64,000 nucleotides of DNA from an uncultured Bacteroidia bacterium (GTDB taxonomy: Bacteria > Bacteroidota > Bacteroidia > Bacteroidales > ML635J-15), in the NCBI GenBank assembly GCA_902776565.1, contig CACYQN010000001.1, positions 186,001 through 250,000 on the forward strand. Reading direction: 5' to 3'. Under the pieces are notes generated by a model. That model made no database searches. It saw only the letters and a list, made by a program, of their open reading frames with translations, and had not been told where the DNA came from. Made by a program: the position numbers and the translations under genes. Below, one piece after another: positions 25,224 to 34,900 of the stretch; positions within the stretch are counted from its first letter, which is position 1; each line of letters starts with the position of its first letter.

Positions 25224-26657
25224 TTATAATTCTTCCTCTATTCCCAGTTCCCTGTGTTTCAGAATGACTTTTACACCATACTTTTCGTGTATGTACCTTG
25301 CAATGTGTTCCGCTGAATATACGCTGCGGTGCTGTCCGCCTGTGCATCCGAAGCAAATCATCAGACTCGTAAAGCCTCGGCGAATGTAAGTCTCTATGGT
25401 TGGCGAGATTACGGCCTTGATGTTTTCAATGAAAACATCGATGTCGCCGTGTTCCTTGAAGAAGTCGATTACGGGTTGGTCGCGACCAGTCAACTTCTTG
25501 TATTCTTCGTATCGGCCGGGGTTGTGGTTGCCTCGGCAGTCGAAGACGAAACCTCCGCCGTTTTCTGTTTTATCTTCGGGAAGACCGTTCTTGAATCCGA
25601 AACTCATCACGTTGATTGTCAATTGGTCATACTTTACGGGCTCAAACTTCTGCTTACATTTTACTACTTCATAAATTACGCGGTCGAGTTCCTTGTAGTT
25701 GCTAAGTATCGGATGTGTTTCGTGCAGTTCCTTAAGGTTGTCGATGGCAAACGGTATGCTTTCGATGAAGTGGCGTTTCTTTTCAATTAGACCGCGGTTG
25801 CCGTATGCGCCAAGGGTTTGCAAAATTCTGATATACAGGTAGTACCAGAACTCCTTCTCAAAATCATCTCTGTCGATTTCGTTGCTTTTTGTGATTTCAT
25901 CGATGTAGTAGTTAAGCAATTCGAGTTTCTTTTCGTTTGGAATTTTTGCTTTTGCCTGCCACAGCAACGAAGCCATGTCGTACTGGATTGCGCCCTTGCG
26001 TCCGCCCTGATAGTCGATAAAATAGACTTGCTCGTCTTTTACGAGTATGTTTCGTGCCTGGAAGTCGCGGAACATAAACGACTTGGTGCCATTTTCGGCA
26101 AGGTATTGGGCAAGTGCGTCGAAGTCGTCCTGTAGAAGTTTTTCATCGTAGGGAATGTCGAGGCGGTTGAGGAAATAGTACTTGAAGTAGTTGAGGTCGA
26201 AAAGAATGCTCTGGCTGTTGAATTCCGATATGGAGTAGGCAAGGTTGAAGTCGATGGCTTTTCCTGCAGCAATCTGTAGTTTTGCCAATGCGCTTATGCT
26301 TTTTCGGTAAAGGTCGTCGAGCCGTTCGGTAAACCTGCCGTATTGCTTGTATTCATTTTCAACGACTTTCAGCAAAAGGTCGTCGCCAAAGTCCTCGATG
26401 AAATAGGTGAGGGTATCTTCGCTGACGTGGTAAATCTTTGGTGTATTCAGATTCAGATTGCTGAAAATTACGCTGTAGTACAGGAAAGTCTTTGTCTCGG
26501 GGATGTTGTTGCTGTAAACGCCGAGCACAGTTCCGTTTTCTCCGTAGAAGCGGTAGTAACTGCGGTTAGAGCCTGCCTTTGTTATTGCTTCGACCTTCTG
26601 AGGTGTGGCCTTGTAAAATTCGGTGTATCTTTGTGTTAAGATTTGTTCGATGTTCAT
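25224..26657 (-). CDS. Sugar-kinase-like phosphotransferase fused to a RapZ C-terminal domain
   Basis: This is a 477-residue two-domain protein. Residues 1 to about 330 are an aminoglycoside-phosphotransferase-fold kinase. The catalytic loop is F-R-D-F-Q-A-R-N, where Asp and Asn are kept but the usual His is replaced, and the metal-binding I-D-Y-Q-G-G follows. This resembles AmgK, the anomeric kinase for N-acetylmuramic acid in cell-wall recycling. Residues 345 to 477 match the C-terminal half of RapZ (S-F-G-F-K-N-G, F-D-C-R-G-N-H-N-P-G, G-C-T-G-G-Q-H-R-S-V), the part that in E. coli binds glucosamine-6-phosphate. The RapZ N-terminal P-loop domain is absent. The fusion suggests an amino-sugar kinase with a built-in sensor domain. 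No murU-like gene is next to it. Confidence 0.88.
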   Translation of the reverse strand: MNIEQILTQRYTEFYKATPQKVEAITKAGSNRSYYRFYGENGTVLGVYSNNIPETKTFLYYSVIFSNLNLNTPKIYHVSEDTLTYFIEDFGDDLLLKVVENEYKQYGRFTERLDDLYRKSISALAKLQIAAGKAIDFNLAYSISEFNSQSILFDLNYFKYYFLNRLDIPYDEKLLQDDFDALAQYLAENGTKSFMFRDFQARNILVKDEQVYFIDYQGGRKGAIQYDMASLLWQAKAKIPNEKKLELLNYYIDEITKSNEIDRDDFEKEFWYYLYIRILQTLGAYGNRGLIEKKRHFIESIPFAIDNLKELHETHPILSNYKELDRVIYEVVKCKQKFEPVKYDQLTINVMSFGFKNGLPEDKTENGGGFVFDCRGNHNPGRYEEYKKLTGRDQPVIDFFKEHGDIDVFIENIKAVISPTIETYIRRGFTSLMICFGCTGGQHRSVYSAEHIARYIHEKYGVKVILKHRELGIEEEL

Positions 26658-26666
26658 TGTTTATAA

Positions 26667-26722
26667 GTTTCTAAGTTTCTATGGCTTCGCCGTTTCTAAG
26701 TTTCTATGGCTTCGCCGTTTCT
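26667..26722. repeat. 25-base tandem repeat
   Basis: GTTTCTAAGTTTCTATGGCT plus TCGCC (25 bases) occurs exactly at 26667-26691 and 26692-26716, with a partial third copy. It lies in the gap between the kinase-RapZ gene and the DUF2027-Smr gene. Confidence 0.88.
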
Positions 26723-26802
26723 GGTTTTCTTGTTGAGTCGTGGTGCGCCGTGACCGTACAAAGTTTCCGTTTCTATGTTTGGGTTTTGATGATTTGATAA
26801 TT

Positions 26803-26832
26803 TGTAGCGACGCGGCACGCCACGTCGCCACA
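26803..26832. repeat. 30-bp TGTA...CACA palindrome
   Basis: A near-perfect 30-base palindrome running from TGTAGCGACG to CGTCGCCACA around a central GGCACGCC. It has the same length and TGTA end as the palindromes at 10490 and 18819 but a different core. It is followed (26833-26893) by a run of ATTATCCATTGTCC-type short repeats that ends at the stop codon of the next gene. Confidence 0.75.
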
Positions 26833-26893
26833 GATTATCAATTATCCATTGTCAATTATCCATTATCCATTGTCCATTGTCCATTGCCAATTG

Positions 26894-27949
26894 TCAATTA
26901 ATCATCACCATCGTAGCCCCGAATCCATATTCCCTGAACGAAGCGTCCTCGTATGGCAGTTTGTACTGCTTTTCGAGCGATTCTCGGATATTGCTTTTCA
27001 GAGTTCCGTTGCCAATGCCGTGGATAAGGATTACCTTGCCAGCCTTGTTCATTATTGCATCGGTCATTGTCTTGTGGAATGTCTGCATCTGGATGTTAAG
27101 AATTTCTGCATTCGATAGACCAACTACGCTGTCAATCAATTTGTTGATATGTAAGTCAACCTCAATGGTCTCAGGTGGTTTGCGCTTGTGGTAGCGTTGC
27201 GAATTGTCCTCTTCGGCTTCGTCCTTGCGTGCCATTTGTTCCTCGAATTCCTTTTGTGTCCGTATGGAGTTGCCAAGTCCGAGGTCTTCCTTCAGAAGCT
27301 CGAAAATGTATGCCTTTTCATCAAAAAAGTCATTCTCGACGAATGTGTGCTCCTGGAAAAACTTGATTGGCGTAATCTTGATTCGGCGTTCAAGCATCTC
27401 GTGGTAGGTACACTTGGGATTGTCGTACAGAATGCTCTGTATGATGATTTCCTTGGAGTTGTTGATTTGTTCGCGAGAGAGCTGTCCGACCAGTATTTTT
27501 GTATTTGGCTCAAGTGTTTCGGTGTCGATTTTCTCGAATCCATTTTCGCCTCGCAGGACTATGTGGTAGAACACGAAGTAGTTTGAATCGTTCACGAGGT
27601 AGCAGTCGAATCCGTCGAACTTGTCGTCATAGTTGCGGATGAAGGCGAACATAAATTCTGTCTTCTGGTCCTTCTTGATTTCGATTTTAGGTTTCGGAAT
27701 TAGCGTGCCTTCAACCTTCTTTATGTTGTCCTTTATGTTCTCGACAACGTTGCTTGCGAATTCCTTGAACTGCTTGTTGTAATTGTCCTTGGCTTTTTCC
27801 ACCACTACTATCTCCGACATTCGGACTGGATATTCAAAGTCGTTGTCGTCCTTTACAATCACTTGATTTTTAGGCAGAATCTTCACGACAGTTCCGCCAC
27901 CGACATCGTTTAGGAACCTAACTTTATCGCCAATACTGATTAAATCCAT
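26894..27949 (-). CDS. DUF2027 and Smr domain protein
   Basis: This 351-residue protein has an N-terminal SH3-like region (G-D-K-V-R-F-L-N-D-V-G-G-G-T-V) belonging to DUF2027, a middle beta-rich domain (about 85-210), and a C-terminal Smr domain (about 262-351). The Smr motifs are V-D-L-H-I and H-G-I-G-N-G-T-L. Smr domains are nucleases in MutS2 and in some RNA and ribosome-rescue factors. The DUF2027-Smr architecture is typical of Bacteroidota and shares its opening with MutS2 C-termini. The substrate is unknown. It diverges from queA across a short shared promoter region of about 35 bases. Confidence 0.9.
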   Translation of the reverse strand: MDLISIGDKVRFLNDVGGGTVVKILPKNQVIVKDDNDFEYPVRMSEIVVVEKAKDNYNKQFKEFASNVVENIKDNIKKVEGTLIPKPKIEIKKDQKTEFMFAFIRNYDDKFDGFDCYLVNDSNYFVFYHIVLRGENGFEKIDTETLEPNTKILVGQLSREQINNSKEIIIQSILYDNPKCTYHEMLERRIKITPIKFFQEHTFVENDFFDEKAYIFELLKEDLGLGNSIRTQKEFEEQMARKDEAEEDNSQRYHKRKPPETIEVDLHINKLIDSVVGLSNAEILNIQMQTFHKTMTDAIMNKAGKVILIHGIGNGTLKSNIRESLEKQYKLPYEDASFREYGFGATMVMIN

Positions 27950-27984
27950 AAGAATTATTATTTTTGCGCAAATTTAATAAAAAA

Positions 27985-29211
27985 GTGATTCGTAACATTA
28001 ACATAAACGACTATAATTACGACTTGCCCGACGAGAAAATCGCAAAATATCCTCTTGATGAGCGTGATATGTCGAAACTGCTTGTTTTCGACGGCGATAA
28101 GATAGAGGAGGACAGGTTTCGCAATATAAGCACGCATCTGCCGGCAGGAAGTCTTTTGCTGTTCAACGACACCAAAGTTATAAATGCGCGTATGATTTTT
28201 GAGAAGGAGACTGGTGCGCGGATTGAAGTTTTCTGTCTCGACCCGATTTCGCCAAGCGACTACGCGCAGGCGTTTGCGCAGAATGGTCGTTGCTCGTGGA
28301 AATGCTTGGTGGGCAACAGCAAGAAATGGAAGGACGGTCGCTTGAAAAAGAACATCATCGTTGACGGCAAAAATCTTGACCTATATATTACCCGTGTGCG
28401 CGAGATTGGTAATTCGTTTGAAATTCTTTTTGAATGGGATAATCCCGATATTTGCTTTTCGCAGATAATAGATGTTGCCGGCAATATTCCAATTCCACCA
28501 TATCTTAACCGCAACAGCGAGGACATTGACAAGGTGCGTTACCAGACGGTATATAGCCATTATCAAGGTTCGGTGGCAGCTCCGACGGCCGGTCTTCATT
28601 TCACCGAGCGTGTGATGGGCGATTTGAAGAAATGCAATATTCAATCCGATGCCGTTACACTGCACGTTGGTGCGGGAACTTTCCAGCCTGTGAAAACCGA
28701 CAATGCCGCCGAGCACGAAATGCACACCGAACATTTCATTGTTAAGCGCACCACTATCGAAAAAATCGTGCAATATCTTGGCAATATTACAATTACTGGG
28801 ACAACAACGGTGCGTACAGTTGAAAGTTTGTTCTGCTTGGGAGCGCAAATTTTTGAAAATAAAGATGTTGACGCAGAGGAATTCCACGTTTCGCAATGGG
28901 AGGCGTATGAGTACAAAGATAAGTATAATGTTCGCGAGATTCTTGAGAATCTTTTGTCGTGGATGACTGCTAAAGGATTGGAATATATAAGGTGTGCCAC
29001 TCAGATAATGATAGTTCCGGGATTTAGGTTCCGTATTACCGACAGGCTAATTACGAATTTCCATCAGCCGAAATCGACGCTTTTGCTTTTGTTGTCGGCA
29101 TTTATCGGCGATGAGTGGCGCAAGGTTTACGGATACGCGCTGGAGAATAATTTTAGATTCTTGAGTTACGGCGATTCGTGCTTGTTTTTGAATAAAAAAG
29201 AAAGCAAATGA
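27985..29211 (+). CDS. queA: S-adenosylmethionine:tRNA ribosyltransferase-isomerase
   Basis: QueA transfers the ribosyl moiety of SAM to 7-aminomethyl-deazaguanine in tRNA during queuosine synthesis. The protein starts with Y-D-L-P-D-E-K-I-A-K-Y-P and has F-N-D-T-K-V-I-N-A-R, A-A-P-T-A-G-L-H-F-T and L-H-V-G-A-G-T-F-Q-P-V-K, all family hallmarks. At about 408 residues it is of the longer form seen in Bacteroidota. There is no in-frame ATG near the start. The GTG at 27985 is preferred over a TTG at 27964, because a -7 box TATTTTTG at 27959-27966 would place the TTG upstream of the transcript start. Its stop overlaps the next start (ATGA). Confidence 0.93.
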   Translation: MIRNININDYNYDLPDEKIAKYPLDERDMSKLLVFDGDKIEEDRFRNISTHLPAGSLLLFNDTKVINARMIFEKETGARIEVFCLDPISPSDYAQAFAQNGRCSWKCLVGNSKKWKDGRLKKNIIVDGKNLDLYITRVREIGNSFEILFEWDNPDICFSQIIDVAGNIPIPPYLNRNSEDIDKVRYQTVYSHYQGSVAAPTAGLHFTERVMGDLKKCNIQSDAVTLHVGAGTFQPVKTDNAAEHEMHTEHFIVKRTTIEKIVQYLGNITITGTTTVRTVESLFCLGAQIFENKDVDAEEFHVSQWEAYEYKDKYNVREILENLLSWMTAKGLEYIRCATQIMIVPGFRFRITDRLITNFHQPKSTLLLLLSAFIGDEWRKVYGYALENNFRFLSYGDSCLFLNKKESK

Positions 29212-30554
29212 TTGATTTTACGAATATAGAGAAGCGCAACGTTTCATACGAAATATGTTACATTTGGGTTTGGTATGCCTTCAATAAACTGTTTTTTCGC
29301 AATTTTGAAATCAAAGGAAAGGAAAACATTCCCGATGAACCTTTTCTCATAATTTGCAACCACCAGAACGGTTTGATTGATGCAATGCTGCCAGTTTTTG
29401 GCATTCCGAACCATAGGATGGTGTTCATTGCTCGTGGCGATATTTTCAAGAAGGACAAGGTTGCCAAGATACTGAAATGGTGCAGGGTGCTTCCTGCGTT
29501 TCGTGTGCGCGACACTGGCAAGGAAAATCTTGGGGAGAACGACAAGATTTTTGAACTTGCAGCCAATATCCTCAACAATGGCAAGATTGTGGGACTTTTC
29601 CCTGAGGCGGCTTTGCAGTACGACAGGTCGATGGGGTCGTTCAAGAAGGGTTTTGCCAGAATCGCTTTCCGTGCCGAGGAAATTGCTGGTTTCAATCTGC
29701 ATCTGAAGATTCTTCCGATGGCAAACTACTACGAAAATTTCTATAGTGCAGGACATAGTGCGTTGCTCAACATCGGAAAACCTTTCGAGTTCGGCGAACT
29801 GCTTGAACTTTACCGCGAACATCCCGAGGCTGCCTATCGCCAGCTTGCTTTGAAGGCTCAGGAACATGTCCGTCCGCTTATGCTCGACATTGCCGACAAG
29901 GAAAACAACGGGCAGTTGGATGCCTTGAGGGAAATTTACCGCGAATTCAAGTATGGCAAGAGGGCAAGGCGTATGCAAATGTCGGAGCGATTGGCTTCTG
30001 ACCAGACTATGCTCGAAAACTTTAGGAAACTAAAGGAAAATTCTCCCGAAAAGTTCGCGTGGTTCATGGAAAAGACAAAGCGGTATTCCGATTTGCTAAT
30101 TAAGTTGAATTTTAGGAACTGGCTGATAGATAAGAGTTTAGGATTGTTTGCGATGGTGCTTTTGTCCTTGCTGTCGCTTGTGTTTGCTCCGTTTTATGCT
30201 GTGCTTTGGCTGTTGAACATTGTCCCTTACAAACTGCCCGAGTTAGTTGTCAAGAAACTGAAAGACAAGCGGATGTCGGCATCTATGCGTCTGGGTATCG
30301 GTGCCGTGGCGACATATCCGATATGGAATCTGCTGTTGTTCGGACTTTCGTTCATAATTCCGTGGCCGTGGTGGTGTTCGCTCATATTTTTGGCATTGCT
30401 GACGGTTTTCCCGATTCTGTTTATTGCGTTAAGGCATTGGTTTGTAAAAATTTACCATAGATGGAGATATTTTGCAAAGCAGGGAAGTGATTCTGAGACT
30501 TTGGAAGCTATTGCCTTAAAAGCGGAAATGTTCGAGGAATTTAAGAGAATGTAA
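29208..30554 (+). CDS. 1-acyl-glycerol-phosphate acyltransferase (PlsC) family protein
   Basis: This 448-residue protein has an N-terminal PlsC domain. The catalytic motif is N-H-Q-N-G-L-I-D at residues 51-58, a variant with five residues between His and Asp. The glycerol-phosphate-binding block is G-L-F-P-E-A-A-L. A helical region with basic residues follows, then two or three hydrophobic helices near 315-345 and 365-410. It should be an inner-membrane acyltransferase in phospholipid or ornithine/glycine-lipid synthesis. It is translationally coupled to queA, which is probably incidental. The exact acyl acceptor cannot be told. Confidence 0.85.
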   Translation: MIDFTNIEKRNVSYEICYIWVWYAFNKLFFRNFEIKGKENIPDEPFLIICNHQNGLIDAMLPVFGIPNHRMVFIARGDIFKKDKVAKILKWCRVLPAFRVRDTGKENLGENDKIFELAANILNNGKIVGLFPEAALQYDRSMGSFKKGFARIAFRAEEIAGFNLHLKILPMANYYENFYSAGHSALLNIGKPFEFGELLELYREHPEAAYRQLALKAQEHVRPLMLDIADKENNGQLDALREIYREFKYGKRARRMQMSERLASDQTMLENFRKLKENSPEKFAWFMEKTKRYSDLLIKLNFRNWLIDKSLGLFAMVLLSLLSLVFAPFYAVLWLLNIVPYKLPELVVKKLKDKRMSASMRLGIGAVATYPIWNLLLFGLSFIIPWPWWCSLIFLALLTVFPILFIALRHWFVKIYHRWRYFAKQGSDSETLEAIALKAEMFEEFKRM

Positions 30555-30557
30555 GTT

Positions 30558-31901
30558 TTATTTCCTCCATTTTGCCAGCTTCATATATGCATACGAGTGC
30601 GTGAACATCAGGAAGCCGTAGATTACTTCGGTACACCATATCCATTCCACATCGAGATTCCAGATGTTTGCGCTTAAATATAGGTATGTGATATATACTA
30701 CAAGCACTCCTGCTTCGAGTAGCAAGGCCGACATTGTATGTCCAGTTCCTGAAATGAATTCGAAGTATATCATTGCAGGGGCGAGGACAAGCGTTGCGAC
30801 AAGTACTACATATATGGTATTCACCGAGTTCTGCGCCAGAATAAGGTCGTCGGTATAGATGCGTGCAATGTACTGCGGTATGCAGGCGCAGATGACTACG
30901 AGCGGAATTATTGTAGCAAGGCTCATCTTGGCAATCTTGACCAATGTGCGAGGAATTTCATCCTGCTTGTCTGCTCCGATAAGTCTGCTAGTCAGAGTGT
31001 TGGATGTCGCACTGAAGGCAAAGACGGGAATCGTTACCAGCATATATACGCTTCGCACTATGCCCGAAATTGCTATTGGCATTTCACCGGTGTGTTCTAT
31101 CATTGCAAAGAATACAAACCATAGTCCGAATGACATAAGTCGCTGAAGCATAGTTGGAAATGCCAATTTTAGCACCGATTTCAGCAGTTGCGGTTCAATT
31201 TTGCCAAACTCAAACAATGCGTATTTCCTGAACGGAATCATTTTCAGCGTATGGAATACAAACAGCAGTAGCGCCGACAATTCTGCGCAAACCGACGCGA
31301 GTCCAGCTCCGCGTATTCCCATCTCGGGAAAACCGAGGTTGCCGAAAATGAGCGCGTAGTCGAGGAAAATGTTTACTGCGGCCATCAGAATGGTCGTGTA
31401 GGTAATGATTTTTGTGTTTGACAGCCCGATGTAGAGCGAACGGAACAGGTAGTTGATGCAAACGATTACAATTCCGTAGTGTCTGTAGTTTATAAATTGT
31501 GTGGCTGCTTCATATACGTTTGGCGAGTCGATTATGAGGTCGAGCAGAATGTCGGAAAGGAAATGCATTATCAACCAGAGCATTATGCCGAGAATGGTCG
31601 TGAATAGCAGTCCGTGTTCAAACACTACACCTATCTGCCGATAGTTCTGTTCTCCAAGCCGTCGTGCAATTATGATTTGTACGCCGATGGCAAATCCCAT
31701 AGCCAATGCAGTGAAAACCAAGTAGTAGATTCCTCCAAGCATAACGGCTCCTAGTTCCACGTTGCCAACGTGACCGATGAACACAGTGTTGACAAATACC
31801 ATTATCGTCTGCGCAAGGTTGCCGAAAATTATCGGGTAGGAAATTTGCCAGATTTCCTTGTTCGTGACCGACAGCGCGGGCTTGGTAGTTGTTGCGTTCA
31901 T
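30558..31901 (-). CDS. MATE-family multidrug exporter
   Basis: This 447-residue protein has about 12 transmembrane helices and the MatE patterns S-Y-P-I-I-F-G-N-L-A-Q-T, N-T-V-F-I-G-H-V-G, and G-A-G-L-A-S-V. MATE proteins export cationic compounds in exchange for sodium or protons. It lies 6 bases downstream of the C25 protease gene on the same strand and is probably co-transcribed with it. Substrate unknown. The stop is 3 bases from the converging acyltransferase gene. Confidence 0.9.
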   Translation of the reverse strand: MNATTTKPALSVTNKEIWQISYPIIFGNLAQTIMVFVNTVFIGHVGNVELGAVMLGGIYYLVFTALAMGFAIGVQIIIARRLGEQNYRQIGVVFEHGLLFTTILGIMLWLIMHFLSDILLDLIIDSPNVYEAATQFINYRHYGIVIVCINYLFRSLYIGLSNTKIITYTTILMAAVNIFLDYALIFGNLGFPEMGIRGAGLASVCAELSALLLFVFHTLKMIPFRKYALFEFGKIEPQLLKSVLKLAFPTMLQRLMSFGLWFVFFAMIEHTGEMPIAISGIVRSVYMLVTIPVFAFSATSNTLTSRLIGADKQDEIPRTLVKIAKMSLATIIPLVVICACIPQYIARIYTDDLILAQNSVNTIYVVLVATLVLAPAMIYFEFISGTGHTMSALLLEAGVLVVYITYLYLSANIWNLDVEWIWCTEVIYGFLMFTHSYAYMKLAKWRK

Positions 31902-31907
31902 ACAGTT

Positions 31908-34900
31908 CTACTGCTTGATAATCTTGTACTTGTAAGTCGTGTCGTCCGACAAGATGCTGATTACATACATTCCGTTCGGAAAACCTTGCAAATTTAGGGA
32001 GTTTTGTCCGGATGATAGTTTTCCAAGTGCAATATTTTTTCCACAGAGGTCGCTAACGGTGTATTCGCAGGACTGATTTCCAAGGTATTCTATTGTGAAA
32101 TTTCCGTCGGACGGATTGGGGAATATTATTGTATTTCTTTCCAAAATGACATTGTTTCCAACCAAAATTGTCTGTACTTCAGCGGTTTCGGATTCTCCTA
32201 GGCTACATACGCTTGTCAGTGTGTAATTGTGCTCTGTAATGCTAGCATTGTCGATTACAAAAGTTGTATCTGTCGTACTGCCAACGAGTTGCCCCGATTC
32301 GTAGATGTTGTAGGCGATTGCGTTCGCTACTGGCGACCAGAGAATTGAATCGTTTTCTGCCGTTATGTAGCAAATGGCATTTTCGGGAGCGTCGCATTGT
32401 TCGTGAAATACTGATATGCAGGCAGTTGTGTCGGTGTAGAGATTTGTGTTGCAAGTCGGACGAACCGAGAAGCAATGCTCACCGTTGCCGAGGTCTGTAA
32501 GAATAAGTGTGTCGCCCTGGATATTATGTTCAAGCAGATTTCCATTATCGTAAATGTCAATAGATTCAATCGGATACAGCCTGTAGCCTGATATTTTTAT
32601 GTCGTCGATGCAGAGGAAATTCTTGTTGCGGGAGAAATTCCGTATTGCAACGTATTGTGCGGAATCGGGCACCTGATATGTTTTTAATGTCCACGCATCG
32701 GGGTCTGCCGAGCCTCTCACAGTACAGGAGTCAAGTCTTATTATGGCGCTGTCGCTGAGGTAATATACTTCCATTGTCTCCCAATAGCTTGACTGGTGGC
32801 TTCCTCGTACATAGAACGAAAATTCAAAGTCACCGGCAAAGTCTAATTCCCTGCTGAAAATCCAGTCGTTTGTGGTGAGGGTGTTGCTTCTGATACTTGC
32901 AAGGAACTGATTTCCAGAGTGCGGGTGAATTTTCGTGTAAAGATTGCTAGTGTCCGAATACACCATTTCGGGACGGAAGGCGATGAAAGCCATCTTTTCG
33001 CGGTTGTTGGGGAAGGTGTAGCCCGAAATAACGCCAGTCTGCGAGTCATCGCCATCGAGGTACTTCCAGCCGGCTTTACCTTCGGGGTTAATTGTGAATG
33101 ACGGGTAGTCGTCGCGGTCCTCAAAGTCGTCAAAAATGGTGAATTGCTTTACTGTCAAGTCGTTCCATGTGAGAATGCAACTGTCGTTTGTGTATTCAGC
33201 CCTTAAAATGTCGGGGGCGTAACATTCCTGTCCGTTCAGCGAAATGTGCAGTTGCCTTTCGATGGAAGTGTCGTTGTATTCAATGTTTGCCGTGAGATTT
33301 ATCGTGTGTCCGAATGGCGCGTTTCTCGAAACTAGAATGTCAAAAGAATTGCTTTCTGCACTTTGGTCCGGCATTATTGGTGCGTAAATGGCTGAATCTG
33401 TGTTTGTTGTCAAGTATTCGTCGTCGGATGAGATTCTAATCTGGACACTATCGGACTGAACAGTTCCAAGGTTTTGCAGTGATATTGAGAGGTTTGTGCT
33501 TGTTCCTGCACTGATAGATTTGGGCGCGTAGTCGGCAATTTCAATGTACGGAATGCCCGATTCTATTACGGGAATGCTGTCGTAGATTGTTGTTGTGTTG
33601 AATGCGGTTACGACAAGCAAAGCCTTGCCTTTGTGCAGGTTATGTCCGATAGTGACAATTCCGCGCGAATTTGTGAATCCCTTGTAGTAGTTGCCGTCCT
33701 GTGAAATGCAGACGAGGGCATTTCTTACGGCTTGACCGTCGGACGTGATTTGGGTAGAGAAGTTATTCCCTTGTATTGCAATGTTTTGTGAGGATTGTAT
33801 TTTGTCTGGAGTTTTAGTTCTTAGTTGCAACGAAGCATCGCCGAAACTTGTCCAGGTTTTTACGGTTTCGATGTCGCTTTGCTGTGCCGATTCGCATAGC
33901 ATAAGGTAGAATGCGTTTAGCACTACCGAACCCCAATGTGTGCGCTGTTCGTTGGTATTCAGCCCGTTGGATGTGGAGTCAGCATCATAGTCGTAGCCAC
34001 CCGAAAGTATGTCGTAGAAGTAGTCCTGACCGCGCATTGGTGGATTCCACGGCTGGCTTATGCTCGACATCAGGGTTGCGACTGCGCCTCCATGCTTGGC
34101 GTTCATCCACTTGTCGGCAAAGCAGTCGCCGTTGTGGAAAGCTCCGTTTCGGCAGGCCACCGAAACCACAAATGGCAGTTTGTCGCCATTGCTGCTTGCT
34201 GTTACGTTTGATGAACCATAACTTCCTGTCAGCCAGTACGAACCGCTTCCGTGTCCGCAGTAGGCGATTGACGATGCGCCAATGTTTATGCTTGCAATCA
34301 GAGCATTCGACGAAACATTTGTTCCTTCGTCATAGTGCTGGGAATGAACGTTATAGGTAAAATCAGCAAGCCTATTGTCGTAAATTTTCCTGACGTGTTC
34401 ATAGTCGAGTTCATCATCGTCGCCGGGACCTTCGCCAGAGCCAATTCCAATGAAGCGGTCGCGCCAGTCACGGTTGTTGTTGGGATTTTTCTCGTAGTTG
34501 ATGCTTTTCTGTATTTGCGTGGAAAGTTCTTCTTCGTTGGCGCACACAAACCTGCCTATTGCAAGGTCGGGGCAGTCGTCGCCACCCGAAACGCAGCCAA
34601 GTGCGGGGTCGGTGGGGCAGTCGGGGCAAGTTTCTGTGCCTAAGGTGTTCGACTGCACGTCGTTCCAGTTGCCGACAAGTTGGACATATAGCAGATTGGG
34701 GTTTTGGCTGTATGCCTGAGCAATCTTTGAAGTGACATTTTCGGCAGAATCGCAGTGCATTATAGTTACGTCGTAGCCCATTTCGCGTTTCCACCTTATG
34801 TATGGAGCAAGTGCAGAATCGTATCTTTCGGGTGTGATGACAAGAATGTTTCCGTAGTCGTAGTTGGGCAACGGAGTTATCACGCGCGACTTGCTGTGGG

